Positions 9,148 to 20,400 of a stretch of 64,000 bases of DNA are shown here, in pieces. Source of the DNA: Strigamia acuminata (lineage: Eukaryota; Arthropoda; Chilopoda; Geophilomorpha; Linotaeniidae). The notes under the pieces are model-generated. The model was not told the DNA's origin, did no database searches, and saw only the letters and a list, made by a program, of their open reading frames with translations. The stretch covers positions 50,538,581-50,602,580 of the forward strand of contig OX442314.1 in the NCBI GenBank assembly GCA_949358305.1, written 5' to 3'. A program made the translations under genes and the position numbers. Numbering within the stretch: position 1 is the stretch's first letter; every line of letters begins with the position of its first letter.

Positions 9148-11913
9148 TCACTTCTTTCCTGGGGGACCCGACACTGAGTCCGTCACCTGGGCGTAACTCA
9201 CTCCAGGGACAGGCGGTTGAGTGCCGGGTGGCGCGGGTAGATCGCCTACTAACGCCGAGGACCGATCTCGGGGGTCCTCATGCTCCGTAATGAAGCATAA
9301 TGCATGGCCGTCAACTGGCTCATGCGGGGCACGCGTCCTCTCGTGTAACCAAACGCTCGGGATGTAGGCGGAGAAGCCGGTGTTCGTATGCCGGATGGCA
9401 TTGGCTTCCGCTGGCGTCACTGGCACACGGTGGGCTCTCAGCAACCTCTGGTGGAAGATGAGGTCTCTAGTCTTCCGGATCTGGTTGTGAAGCCAGATGA
9501 AGACTGATTTGCCTTTGTCCCGCTGCGCGAGGATAAACCTCCTGGTCGCCGTCGTCATCGAGAGATGGGGAAACTCTTCGATGATTCGCCCGTAATAGTC
9601 TGGCGGAGGCGGTGCCGGCTTCGGCTTCTGGGTGGCCGCGGGAATAGCGGCTTGCGTCGTTGTCGCCGCTCGGGCCGGTGAGGTCCCGGGCGGTGTCGGC
9701 TTCGTTTGCTCGACGGACCTGACGGGTGGCGTTCGGCACAGCAAGCGCTTTGGTTTACCCGCCACTTCGAACAGGGCGGGTCCTTGCGGGGATATCTCCG
9801 CAGGCATCGGTGGCGGAATCGGAACTCCGCTCGTCGGCGAGATCACCATTTCTACATCCTCTGCCGATTCTTCCGTCTGGATGGTCAAGGCGCGCAGTTG
9901 TTGGGTAGGCGCCGCTGTCCAGGTGGCGGAGGTATAACGAAACGCCGTGCTTCGCAACTTGTACCCCTCAAATTCGGGGTTTACCACATCCCTGGTTAGC
10001 TCGTACCGAGTCAACACAGGGTCGGGCAGAATGGAGCTCCACTCTGCGAGGAGTGCACGGGGAACCTGTACACCCTCTCTGTCCACGACAGACCATGCGG
10101 CCATCGCCTGACGCCCTTCTCCGAAGAGTGCTGGGGTTAGCAGCTGCATCATGACCTTGGTCAATGATAGCTGTAGGCTGCGACGATTCACTGGATTCGA
10201 TCGCTCCGAATCCGCAGTGAAGGCACACGAGAGCTTACTCATCATCGCCGTTGCCCATTCGATGAAATATCGCTGGGCCTGATCCACACCTCGCAAGGCG
10301 GGCGCGGAGACTCTTGGGTCTTCCATCACGAAGCGAAACGCTGAGAGCTCGGAGATAGTCGGATTGGCGGCTTCTCTCGCGAGTCGCGCTTCTTCGTCTC
10401 GCCTCTCGAAAAACAGGGCCGAGGAACCGGATCGGGGTTGGCTCGGCCTGTAAATGCCGGTCAAATTGGCTCGACATTCCTGCGCAATGCTCTGTCCAAC
10501 GGGGAGAGGGACTGAGCGGTCGGTGGGTAAATCCGGCGGATCGCTCGAATTCAACAACGACGGCGGCGGCAGGTTCGGAGGCGGCTGCGTCTTGGTCGGC
10601 AGCGTCGGCGTCGGCAGCGGTGGTGTTGGCTGCGTCGGCGGTGGTGGCGTCTCCGTCGTCTGCACTCCAGTCATTGCGACTTGGAGCGCCGGGAGATGTT
10701 GTCCGGAGCCTGAAGGCTGCACGATGGCGGTTGGCATGCCATCGGGTCGTGGTCGCGAATTAATGTAGTCTGCGAGCCACCTTGCCACCTCGTGTGGGGT
10801 CACCTTCCCGTCGGTGACAACACCCATCTTCCTGGCGTGTTTCATCGCGGGATCGAAACGTGTCAGTTTCGTCCGCTTCATCTGAGTCAGAATCTCGCGA
10901 AGGTCCCGCGTATCTGCCGCTGGGACGTTTCGCTCACCTGACTGGCTACCACCTCGTCGACCCGCTCTCTTGGAGGCGTAGGCGGGTTCGGGGATGGGAC
11001 GGCCCCGAGCTTCGCACCTCGCGAAGTATCGCTCTTTGCGATCTTTTTTCCGCTGCTCGCGATGAGTCAGCGGACGTCTAGAAGTGCTGGGACGAGAGAC
11101 TCGCTCTTCGTCACCAGACATCCAAACCTCCTTGCACTCCTTACCGTCTTTAATCTGACGGTTTATGAAAATTCGCGGTCGGGAATACTGCGAAGGGTCA
11201 CGCACCGTACTAGTGGATGGCCCAGCTTCGTTGCCTTCAGTCGTGTTTTGAGCGACACGCTGCTTCTTGGTTGTCGCTGGGGAACGCGACTGGCTGTCCC
11301 CGGCGCCTTTGGAGCGCTTGCGCTTCCGCGGGTAGCTGCTCTTGGGCCCCAAAATCCCCAGGTAGTGGAGCTGCCACATCTCGGCTTGGGACGTCAAAAT
11401 TCCCATCCGAGGTCTCCACTGGGGCGTACTCTCTCCCAATCGCAGCCTCTCAAACCACAGATGAATATCATCCGCGGTCATCCCCTCGTTTTGGAGGATG
11501 CGCTCGGCCACTGCCGTAGCGGTATCCACCAGCTGTTGTCTATAATGCTGGTAGATGGCCTCACGGGCCTCTTCTGTCTCGGCTGCTCGCCACGCATGCA
11601 GCACGTGTTCCTCCGCCGGGTTGCCAGTGTACTGACTTGACAATCCGGGGTGGAAAATCGGCGATTTCGGGTCATCGTCACGAGCTAACTCTGTGGCGAT
11701 GCCTTCGCGCATTCCCTCCGGGAACGTATCCAGGAGCGTGCAGTCTCGTACCCAACGTCGGGCGATGCATCGGGAATGTAGTATTCGCAGGCGCCAAGGG
11801 TCGGCGTCTTCGCCGAAACATCGTCGGTAAAAATCGGGCAGCGCGCCTCGAAATATCCCGCCACGAGTGATGCAAGCGGGGTCTAATGGTCCCCATGTTT
11901 TACGTAGTGCCAT
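9148..11913 (-). CDS. Element 1 third ORF, uncharacterised non-Env protein
   Basis: The start is the ATG at 11913, which lies directly after a strong 3' splice acceptor (TTCTCCATCCTTCCAG|ATG), so it is probably translated from a spliced subgenomic RNA. The product is 921 residues. An N-terminal block (IFRGALP near residue 20, then W-R-L-R...SR) is followed by Arg/Lys-rich and Ser-rich linkers, a PTPP-rich stretch near residues 420-470, a mid region, and a C-terminal domain at about 767-892 with F-IWLH-QIR, QRLLRAHRVPVTP, WLHE and EHEDPRDR. The mid and C-terminal parts are shared with the third ORF of element 2 (26675-29026). No signal peptide, transmembrane segment or furin site is seen, so it does not look like Env. 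I do not recognise the family. A role as a structural, nucleic-acid-binding or host-interaction protein is guesswork. Confidence 0.85.
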   Translation of the reverse strand: MALRKTWGPLDPACITRGGIFRGALPDFYRRCFGEDADPWRLRILHSRCIARRWVRDCTLLDTFPEGMREGIATELARDDDPKSPIFHPGLSSQYTGNPAEEHVLHAWRAAETEEAREAIYQHYRQQLVDTATAVAERILQNEGMTADDIHLWFERLRLGESTPQWRPRMGILTSQAEMWQLHYLGILGPKSSYPRKRKRSKGAGDSQSRSPATTKKQRVAQNTTEGNEAGPSTSTVRDPSQYSRPRIFINRQIKDGKECKEVWMSGDEERVSRPSTSRRPLTHREQRKKDRKERYFARCEARGRPIPEPAYASKRAGRRGGSQSGERNVPAADTRDLREILTQMKRTKLTRFDPAMKHARKMGVVTDGKVTPHEVARWLADYINSRPRPDGMPTAIVQPSGSGQHLPALQVAMTGVQTTETPPPPTQPTPPLPTPTLPTKTQPPPNLPPPSLLNSSDPPDLPTDRSVPLPVGQSIAQECRANLTGIYRPSQPRSGSSALFFERRDEEARLAREAANPTISELSAFRFVMEDPRVSAPALRGVDQAQRYFIEWATAMMSKLSCAFTADSERSNPVNRRSLQLSLTKVMMQLLTPALFGEGRQAMAAWSVVDREGVQVPRALLAEWSSILPDPVLTRYELTRDVVNPEFEGYKLRSTAFRYTSATWTAAPTQQLRALTIQTEESAEDVEMVISPTSGVPIPPPMPAEISPQGPALFEVAGKPKRLLCRTPPVRSVEQTKPTPPGTSPARAATTTQAAIPAATQKPKPAPPPPDYYGRIIEEFPHLSMTTATRRFILAQRDKGKSVFIWLHNQIRKTRDLIFHQRLLRAHRVPVTPAEANAIRHTNTGFSAYIPSVWLHERTRAPHEPVDGHALCFITEHEDPRDRSSALVGDLPAPPGTQPPVPGVSYAQVTDSVSGPPGKK

Positions 11914-11945
11914 CTGGAAGGATGGAGAAATAAACAATTAATAAA
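11914..11945 (-). promoter_or_regulatory. 3' splice acceptor of element 1 third ORF
   Basis: Minus-strand sequence reads TTGTTTATTTCTCCATCC then TTCCAG, immediately followed by ATG. A pyrimidine tract ending in CAG directly at the initiator ATG is what a spliced subgenomic mRNA would need. The same arrangement occurs at 62923 in element 3, and an acceptor sits at the same boundary at 29026 in element 2. The 5' donor, probably in the leader or early gag, was not located. Confidence 0.75.
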
Positions 11946-13317
11946 AAGTTAATATTTAAATACGTAGATAAATGGTTGGTTTCGAGGGACGTTGCCAGTA
12001 CGTGCAGCCGTCCGTCGAGACCGATTCCTGTCTATCGGTGCAAACGTAGGACGAATTGTCCCTCGTCGGATAGAAAAAGAGAAGTCATCACGTGAAAAAT
12101 CTGTCTCATGTCCAAAACGCACAGCGAGACGGAATCGAGCCTTTAATCTGGATTCTTATCATCAGATTTTACTTCAAATTAATTCTAACATTAATTAGAA
12201 CATTACTAATAATTAAATTAATAATTATCAGTCATTCGTAAAAAGAATTCGTCGGGTGTAAATTATTACTAAAATCGCACAATAAATGTGCTTGTCGAAA
12301 TGTTATTAAATAAATAAACCTAATAAAGAATTATTCCGAAGTCGGACTTTGTCTAATTTTTAAAAAAGTTAAAGTCAAATTAAATTTATCCAACACACCG
12401 AAAAATTCATCGTACGAATGTTAAGTTGCATCAATTTGATGCGTCAAATTACTTGTGGAGAAAAAATATTCTTTTACAGAATATTCTCCCCTTGTCATAA
12501 AATTATCTATGGCTCGAGCCCATTGTCTCGCTCGTGACTCAAGTCATGAGGAATTTTCGAGACGCGAGGCGACGTGAAGTCTGCGCTCGCACCTCGAAAA
12601 CAAATTAACAAGGAAAAAAAATACGATCGTGTGAGCGATCGCGGTTAATAATTAATTATACGCTATTGTGAGTGCAAAGCACTCATGTCAGGTATTAGTC
12701 AACAAAATTTCTTCTTCAGCAGCACGGAACTAGTTCTCATGTGCCGATGCCGACTTCTACCTGATCGGGATGGACTTGGTTTACATCGCGGTCCCAGTTT
12801 TCCTCGTCCTCGTGCTCTATGGCCAGCACGTCGTTCTCTTCCTCGTCCATGGCGAGGAGCGCGCACAAAAAGCTCAATCACGATTGAAAAAAGGATGATA
12901 AAACTATCTCAAAAAACTCGATAAAAACGTTAAAAACGAGGATCACGCACGAATGCAGCGATCAGCTGTGAAAAGCGGAAGTTCGTGTGAACACGAGGTA
13001 ATCGCGATGGATTCTGGGTAATATACTCCAGAACCCGGGTGTTTGAGACTAGTGCGCACCTACCCGTGCGCATGTTACGCTACGGGTCTCCTTTGTTCTC
13101 ACTCCCGTGCGCGATTGCTGCTACGGGGTCTTTTGCACGCGGTATCCGACCCGTGCCGATAATTTTGCTACGGGTCCCGCGTTTCCACGCCATCTCGTGA
13201 CGCGAATTCGACCGATATCCGCTTTGTTGGACTTAGCGAAATTTTCTGCGACGTGATGGCTTGCACTATCGGTCGATTACATTTATTTTTAGTGCCGCCA
13301 TCGACTCGTAATTTATT
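11946..13317 (-). other. Element 1 pol-to-ORF3 spacer
   Basis: About 1.37 kb with no convincing ORF on the sense (minus) strand. The part next to ORF3 (12100-12700) is AT-rich. The part next to pol (12950-13250) is GC-richer and contains three copies of a GCTACGGG word at about 13078, 13115 and 13168. The sequence could hold splicing or RNA-structure signals. A spacer at the same position exists in element 2 (29027-29727). Confidence 0.5.
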
Positions 13318-16300
13318 TTACTTCTTTCCTACGACCTTTCCGCCTTTTATGAACGGATTATCTCTTTTTGGTCGCAGGTTACGGATCGAGGCAGGTACGA
13401 TATTTTTTGTTGTTTTTTGTGTCTGTACCTCCTCATTATTGTTTTCTTTTTTATCCGTGTTTTTTGTGTTTGTTTCAGGAGTTTCTCCTGTTTCCCCCCC
13501 GACCAAAATTGGATCCGGAACGGATTCAACTATCTCGTTTACCGGAGGTGAAGGGGCGTCGAAATACTCCTCGTTGTCACTTGGCGGTGCTTTTTCCGAC
13601 TCGCCAGCGAACATATCGACGATTTGGCCGTCAGTTTTAGACTTGACTTGGCCTTTGGCCCACATTTCTTGCAGGAATTCCGGAATGTACGGAGTTAACT
13701 CTCGTACTTGTATCGACTTATGCTCGGTGTTGTCCTCGAGCTTGCGTAATTTATACGCGTTACCGCCATGCTTGCCGATGATCACATATGGACCATCTCT
13801 CTTGTCGGCCAAGCTGGCGGTGATTCCTCTCGCTGCATTTGAGAGGGTGTGTGCATCTTTCCACACCAAATCATTGATCTCGAAATTCACGAATTTTCCA
13901 CCGCTTTTATCTTGTAAAATGCGGTCGCGCATGTTAAAAATGTGCGCCATCATATGCTTGTATGTGTTCGAAATTGTTTGCTCCAATTTATACACATACT
14001 CATGTGGTTTCTCTGGGTCCACCACATTTACCGACTCTGCCACTCGTGGGTCCCAAGGCACTCGTAGCTCTCGGGCGAAGTTGAGGTAGGCCGGAGAAAA
14101 ATCTCTCGTCCTCGAGACTGTTGTTCGTATGCTGAACGCGATCTCCCTCAAGTATTCATCCCACCTATTGTGGATGTCAGTGAATATGCTTAGTGCATAT
14201 TTAATGTCCCTGTTGAGTCGCTCAACGGGATTTGTTCTGGGATTGTAGGTCGAAGTATGTGACGCCACAATCCCGAATTTCTCACAAAACTTACCCCAAA
14301 TTTTCGAGATAAATTGGGGTCCGTTATCGGATATAATTTTACGTGGAAATCCGTAACGTAACGCCACGTCGTAGATACATTCAACGATTTTCTCTGCTGA
14401 AGGTCTAGCGACGGCGTACAACTCGGGCCAACGAGTTGCCACGTCCATTATAACGATAATGTACGCATTTTTATTTCCCGTAACGGGTTTTGGGCCCATC
14501 ACATCGACACTTAAACAATCAAAAGGCGCGTAAGGCCCTAAGAAAATAGTTTCGAATGGTGATTTACTCCTCGGCTTGCACGCTTGACATCGCTGACATT
14601 GGTGGACAAAAAGAGCAATATCTTTTTTCATCCCTGTCCAGTGAAAAAGCTGTGTAGCACGATAGAGTGTTCTGCTTACTCCCGCATGGCTCGCAAGCGG
14701 GTGCCCGTGTAACAACCACAGCACGCGACCGATTAAGGAAGCAGGTATTACTACCTTTACTGCGGTGTCCGATTCACTCAAGTCATCTTGGTGATTTGGG
14801 TGATGTTTCACTAAAAGGCCGTCATCCAATAGGTAATCTATGGATTCGTGTGCATAACGACGCTTCTGCCTTCTGGTTAGATTGGGCGGATATTTTCCTG
14901 TCAGTACGAATCTAGCTCTGTCCTGACATTTCTTGTCTAATTTTTGTTGCACAATTATTTCCTCCCTTGTCGGGGGACTGCTTTGCATCTGCTCGCCGAC
15001 ATGAGCGTGGAAGGCGCTTAGAAGCGGGTCATTTATTCTCCGCTCTAGCTTAAATTCCTTCCTTGCATTTGGGTAATTGTCAGCAGCTGGTTGGTATAAC
15101 CGCGTCCAAAATCCACAGAATTTTACATCTGCCGGAGACGCGGTGGGAATTTCATTCATCTTCCTTAAATCCCAACGGTGACAACTCGTAGGGCAATAAA
15201 TGATGCGGGAGTCATCCTCGCCATCATCGTCAGCGTCGATTGGATCTGACACTGGTGCCCGTGACAGAGCGTCAGCCACGACGTTATATTTGCCGGGCTT
15301 GTATTGAATGGTCAAGTCGCATGCCATCAGTTCTAACTGCCATCTGGCTAGTCGACCGGCTGGCTCTTTTAATTTCATCAGCCATTGTAACGCTTGATGA
15401 TCTGTGTGGACCACAAATTTGGTATATTCGAGATAATCTCTGAATTTCCTTATGGCCCACACAACGGCCAAACACTCCAACTCGGTGGCATTGTAATTCT
15501 TTTCAGCGCCTTGGAGTTTGCGACTTATAAACATGCACGGCAGGTCTTGTTCGACTCCGTCGCGCACGTGTGTTTGGAGCAACGCCGCTCCTAACCCAAC
15601 TCTGCTGGCGTCCGTGTGTAATATGAACGGCCGGTTTAAGTCGGGTAGAGGCATTACGCCGACTTCCGTCAGCATCCTCTTTATTGCATTAAATGCGATG
15701 TTGCACTCATTTGACCATACAAATTCGTTTTCATTCTTCAGGAGGTCGGTAACTGGGGCTGCCACTTCAGCTAGACCCGGTAGCAACCTGCCGAAGAAGT
15801 TTATCATTCCCATAAACCGTTGGACACCTTTAACGTCCTCGGGTGGTGGGAAACGATTAATCGCATCGATTTTTTCGGGGCCAATAGCTAAACCATTGAC
15901 TCCAATGCGATAACCCAGGAAGGCAAGCTCCTTTCGACAGAACTTGCTTTTGCCCGGATGCACGTGTAACCCAGCTTTTGCCAGCCGGGTGAGCACTTGG
16001 TCGATGTGCTCAATGTGCTCTTCGAATGTTTTAGAGGCAATAACTATGTCATCTAGGTATGCCCACACAAACTGATGCAGGATATCACCCAATACGCTTT
16101 CGATTAGTCTCTGAAAGGTACTGGGAGCATTCACTAAACCAAATGGCATGACGTTGAACATCAACCGTCCAATTGGCGAGTAAAATGCTGTTTTTAACTT
16201 ATCCTCTGGCCTCATCTCAACTTGCCAGTATCCCTTCGACAGATCCATCGTCGTAACCCAAGAAAAGGGGCTAAGCTCTCTCAAAATGGATTCGATAGAC

Positions 16301-17388
16301 GGCATCTGTATGGGATCTATTTCTGTCACCGCGTTTAATGGGCGGTAATCAATGCATAGGCGTGGGTCCGAGCCCGGGCGCATCACGAGCACAACTCGCG
16401 TCGCGTATTCTCCCTGGGCCTCGGAGACAATGCCACTGTCTAGCATTTCTTGGCACATTTTTTGCACTATTTCACGTTTTTGCGGGTTCATTCCCTTATA
16501 CGCAACTCGTATAGGTTTATTATCCGTCAATTTAATTTCGTGAATAGCCCTATTCGTTCGGCCCGGTTTTTTCGACAGGATCCCCTCATATTTAAGTAGG
16601 ACCCTTCGTAGGGCTGCCGCTTCGTTTAATTCTAAAGCGGCGTCGGCGACAAGCGTTTCCACTACATTGTCCCGTTGCAATTCTGTTACGAATGCTTTAA
16701 AATCGTAATCTTGAACGAATTTCTTTAGGCCTTTCTCCCACTGTGTCTTGTCGGCCGCTTCTTTTACAAGAGCTGGTGGCACGACAATTGCGGGTCTTTC
16801 CTTATCATTTCTGATATAATTCCAAGATTTCGTTATTGGATTTGGTTGTATTTCCATTGACGCCATGAGGTCTAAGCCCAACAGAAAAATTCTGTCGCAT
16901 GTGGGCAGGACCAGGAAAGGGTGCTGTTCTACCCCTCCGAGCCACTCCATGGTCAATAATATAACTCCTTTTGGACGCGCCATTCCGTTGGCGGTTTTTA
17001 GACGTATATTTTTATTAACGCCTTTTATCTTATCGGTGAGACCCAATGATGCTACTATGTCTTCGGAAACGAACGAGCGATCTGCTCCCGAGTCTAGTAG
17101 TCCCATAATTTTTTCACGTTCTATTGTCATGGGCAACATACATAGGCGGTTGGTGTATTCGACCGCCACGTTGCACATGAAAACACGAAATTCTTCTGTG
17201 TCTTCGACTACTTGAGGTAATTCTTCAAGCAGTAGGTTCGGTTCTTCCGCCTCAGCCTCAGCGTTTGCGGTAATTACCTGCAAAGCGTTGTTGGCCCTGT
17301 CTTGAATTTGGGCGTTAGCTATGTCACTACCCATTTCTTTGACTGGTGGCGGCTTATCGAACCCTTTGTTAAACCCCTTCTTCTTCAT
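13318..17388 (-). CDS. pol: Element 1 Pol: protease, RT, RNase H, integrase
   Basis: 1356 residues from the ATG at 17388, but the frame is open further up, to just before the gag slippery sites, so the functional product is probably a Gag-Pol fusion. Domains in order: aspartic protease with DSGA at 99-102; RT with YLDD at 444-447 and the MPFGLVNAP block near 414-422; RNase H about 588-710 with HTDAS, TELE, HTDHQ and ADALSR; integrase zinc finger with H896, H901, C931, C934; integrase core with D962, D1021 (SDNGPQF) and E1056 (NPVERLNRD). A GPY-type module (GPYVI) follows near the C-terminus, then an acidic tail. All catalytic residues are present. The product copies element RNA to DNA and integrates it. 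Confidence 0.95.
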   Translation of the reverse strand: MKKKGFNKGFDKPPPVKEMGSDIANAQIQDRANNALQVITANAEAEAEEPNLLLEELPQVVEDTEEFRVFMCNVAVEYTNRLCMLPMTIEREKIMGLLDSGADRSFVSEDIVASLGLTDKIKGVNKNIRLKTANGMARPKGVILLTMEWLGGVEQHPFLVLPTCDRIFLLGLDLMASMEIQPNPITKSWNYIRNDKERPAIVVPPALVKEAADKTQWEKGLKKFVQDYDFKAFVTELQRDNVVETLVADAALELNEAAALRRVLLKYEGILSKKPGRTNRAIHEIKLTDNKPIRVAYKGMNPQKREIVQKMCQEMLDSGIVSEAQGEYATRVVLVMRPGSDPRLCIDYRPLNAVTEIDPIQMPSIESILRELSPFSWVTTMDLSKGYWQVEMRPEDKLKTAFYSPIGRLMFNVMPFGLVNAPSTFQRLIESVLGDILHQFVWAYLDDIVIASKTFEEHIEHIDQVLTRLAKAGLHVHPGKSKFCRKELAFLGYRIGVNGLAIGPEKIDAINRFPPPEDVKGVQRFMGMINFFGRLLPGLAEVAAPVTDLLKNENEFVWSNECNIAFNAIKRMLTEVGVMPLPDLNRPFILHTDASRVGLGAALLQTHVRDGVEQDLPCMFISRKLQGAEKNYNATELECLAVVWAIRKFRDYLEYTKFVVHTDHQALQWLMKLKEPAGRLARWQLELMACDLTIQYKPGKYNVVADALSRAPVSDPIDADDDGEDDSRIIYCPTSCHRWDLRKMNEIPTASPADVKFCGFWTRLYQPAADNYPNARKEFKLERRINDPLLSAFHAHVGEQMQSSPPTREEIIVQQKLDKKCQDRARFVLTGKYPPNLTRRQKRRYAHESIDYLLDDGLLVKHHPNHQDDLSESDTAVKVVIPASLIGRVLWLLHGHPLASHAGVSRTLYRATQLFHWTGMKKDIALFVHQCQRCQACKPRSKSPFETIFLGPYAPFDCLSVDVMGPKPVTGNKNAYIIVIMDVATRWPELYAVARPSAEKIVECIYDVALRYGFPRKIISDNGPQFISKIWGKFCEKFGIVASHTSTYNPRTNPVERLNRDIKYALSIFTDIHNRWDEYLREIAFSIRTTVSRTRDFSPAYLNFARELRVPWDPRVAESVNVVDPEKPHEYVYKLEQTISNTYKHMMAHIFNMRDRILQDKSGGKFVNFEINDLVWKDAHTLSNAARGITASLADKRDGPYVIIGKHGGNAYKLRKLEDNTEHKSIQVRELTPYIPEFLQEMWAKGQVKSKTDGQIVDMFAGESEKAPPSDNEEYFDAPSPPVNEIVESVPDPILVGGETGETPETNTKNTDKKENNNEEVQTQKTTKNIVPASIRNLRPKRDNPFIKGGKVVGKK

Positions 17389-17411
17389 GAATGGCGCAGA
17401 CGGTCGAGAAG

Positions 17412-20400
17412 TTATTTCTTCGCCGCCTGCGCTGACTCGTTTTTTGACTCGTTTTTTGCCATGGCGAGTTTAATCTCTGCCATCTGCTTCATTATTGCGT
17501 CAAATTTAGCGTCTTCTTTCGCTGTTCTTGGGCACTCATTGGAATAGTGACCCGGTTGGTTACACTTGAAACAACGAATATTTGATTTGTCTCTTGGGGC
17601 TTCAGTCGATTTTTTCTTTTCAGGGTCTGCTTTCGACGGTGGCGTGTAATTTTTTCGAAAATACTTCGGAATTCGGCCGGCATTTGGTTTTAACCTGGCG
17701 CGAAATTCTTCTACCGCTCTATCTCGATGGATGAGATGTACTAGCGGTCCTTCCTCATCGCAACCCGTTGATAAGGTATCGCGATAGCTTCGTATTTCTT
17801 CGTCCGTCGAATAATCGTCTTTTTCTTCTTTTTTGTCTGATTTTCCGGCATCTTGTCCGGCTTCCTCCCCCTCCTTGACCTCCTCCAGTGTCGCTTGCAT
17901 GGCTGACGCTGTCGGTGCCTTTTTAGGGGCGGCCAAAGGGTTGGAAGGCAGCGTGGATGTCAGTTTATTTTTTATTTGTAAACCAACGCTAGCTTCTGCC
18001 AGCTCCATTATACCGCTAAGATATTCAGTAGGGCGCATAATTTTATCTGTCGCCCCATATCTTTCCGCACTCAACTTGAGACGTTTAGCGGTTGCTGCTT
18101 TCTCCGCTTCTGGTAAAGCGGAATAATATCTCTTCTCGATATCTATCGTGTTCTCGAACAGGAAGGCGCTCATCTCCTCGTAGCTACCTCCTGTCGGTGC
18201 CCTTTCTTCAAGTAGCACCCTTTGCGAGTATTCCGACAAACCGCCGAGAAAGAAAAGGTTGAATCCCGTGGCGTGAAATTCCATCGGGGCCTTTTCGAAC
18301 AACAATCTGGCGCGAATGTCGTAATCCATTATGGTTTCACCAGGCATCTGGCGAAGACCTCGCATCTTTCGGCTCACCTCTTCGGGTGTCTCGCCGTAGC
18401 GCAGGTCGAATCTCATTAAAAAGTCGTCCCAATTGACGCCTTTCAATCCTTGGTACCACTCACGTGCCGAGCCTGTCATTAGCTCGACAATACCGTGGGT
18501 GAGCATGTCTCCTACGGTGGCTTTAGTGGCAGTCTTAATTCGAATTACTTCGTCAAGGAAGCGATCTCCCGCTTTCCATGACCCGTCGAAACGGTTCTGA
18601 ATATAAAATTGCCACCTAATATTCCCGGTAACACTCATGGTGTCACGTCGGGAGACAGCGTATTTTTCCTTTACGCGGTCACCAGTGCTACGATTACGAT
18701 CGTTTCGTTTGCTCAGATCAATTCCCTCGGCTTTTAACGAGCCGAGTAGGGCTCTTCCAAGCTCTCCCATCGTATACTGCCGACCCGTCGAATCGGTAAA
18801 CGCGCTTTGTCGGGGAAGGTCCTGAAACTCCTCCCGTCGGTGGTCGCTATTTTCCGATCGACGTCGTTTCTCTCTATCGCGCGGAGAGTTGGATCTCTTC
18901 CGGCGATTACTTGATTTTTCCTTTCGTCTGTCGTCGTTGGATGAGGGGTCGGAGCTGGGGTCGGGAGACGGTGAGCGGCGTGGCGGGTTGCGCCGTGAAG
19001 AGTTTGACTCTTTCCGGCCCCTACGACGGTCGTCACGTTCCCTTTCTCTGCGTTCATCGCGTTCTCTTTCCCTTCGTCTTTCTCCGGAACCTCTCTCCGA
19101 ATCGTGATGACTGGGTGCATTTGACTCCAGTCCATCTGACGACGAATCACTATTTCCGTAGTGAAAATATTTCGGTCTTTCATCGCGTTTGCCTTCTTCT
19201 CGCGAAGAGGTGCGATCATGCGATTGTCTCCTTGACGACTCGTCGTCTTTAAGGATGGGCACTGGTTGTTGCCACTCAGTCCCTTGTGGATTATCATGCT
19301 GTTGGCTTGTGAGAGCTTGCTCTTCATTTCGCCTAGCATTATTAGCGTTGATTAATCGCGTTATCGCATTATTTGTGGCTGAATCGAGAGCTTGCATGCG
19401 GGGCCGAGTTTGTTGTTCTCTGGCCGACGCATCTCTCTTGCGCGGAGTAGCTGGTGTTGCTCTCTCCGGCTGGGGTTTGGGTTTGGCCTTCGGCGTGCGC
19501 TTTGGGTCTCCCTCTAGGCTCTCGTCGGACAGCTCGGATGAACTGACCTCTGGTTTGCGGACGGATTTCGGGTCATCTCGTCGCAATCTGGCCATAAATG
19601 CTCGCTCTGCTTCTTGTTGCGAGTGGAAAGCATATCGATGTGCTCTCAGGGCTCGGTCAACTATTTCTACCTCCTCGGGAGTAGTCGGATTGGGCTGGGT
19701 TCTGCCGTACTCGAGAGCTTGCGCTTCTCTTTCCGCCAGCTTCCTCCGTCTCTCGCGAATGGCTTGACGAGCCTCGTTCTCTGCATCCGCTTCAAATTGA
19801 GCGGAATCAACCAATTGTTGAGCGTGTGCACCTTCAACAATGGTGATTTGTGGGGATACACTGTGCGCTTTTAAAGCTGCACGTACGATCTGTAACGTTT
19901 CGTACACGGTAATTTTCCCCGTCGGAAGGGTGTATCTCACTCCTTCCGCCTGTGCCAATTGCATCGCATCAATCAAGGTGCCCGAGACGCTGTAAGGCTG
20001 GCTCGAAACACGCTTGACAGAGGATGAGTTGGACTTGTGTCCTTCGGACCTGACCGAAGCTGGGCGGCTTTGCGTAATTGGCGTGTTTAGTGCCGAATTA
20101 GCGGTCGTATTTGAGGCCGTCTTTTGTATCGGAGACGCTGCTTTCGGACTGCCCACCTCGGTGTCGTGCGTTAGACGAGGCGATTGGTTACGGGATAAAA
20201 CCTCGTTTCCGCTCGTCTCGCCGTCACGGTTAGAACGCGGCAGTTTGGAGTGAGATTGCTCTTCACCCCGCTCTGTCTCGTCCAATCGCTGCCTCGTCTC
20301 GGCGCGAGACGGGTGCGATGCCTCTGATGCGCTTCTACGATCGGGTTTAGGCTTACGCCGTTTTTGCCTCGCTTCGTGCGCTGAGGCTTTGGGTAAGGGA

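Noticed and set aside
11062-11640. 192-aa plus ORF antisense to the third ORF
   Set aside because: GC-rich antisense shadow of a real minus-strand ORF; no start context or domain.
9148-11913. Third ORF as an envelope gene
   Set aside because: No signal peptide, transmembrane anchor, cleavage site or cysteine-rich ectodomain; it is proline- and charge-rich.
13253-14089. 278-aa plus ORF antisense to pol
   Set aside because: Shadow of the pol C-terminus, low-complexity translation.
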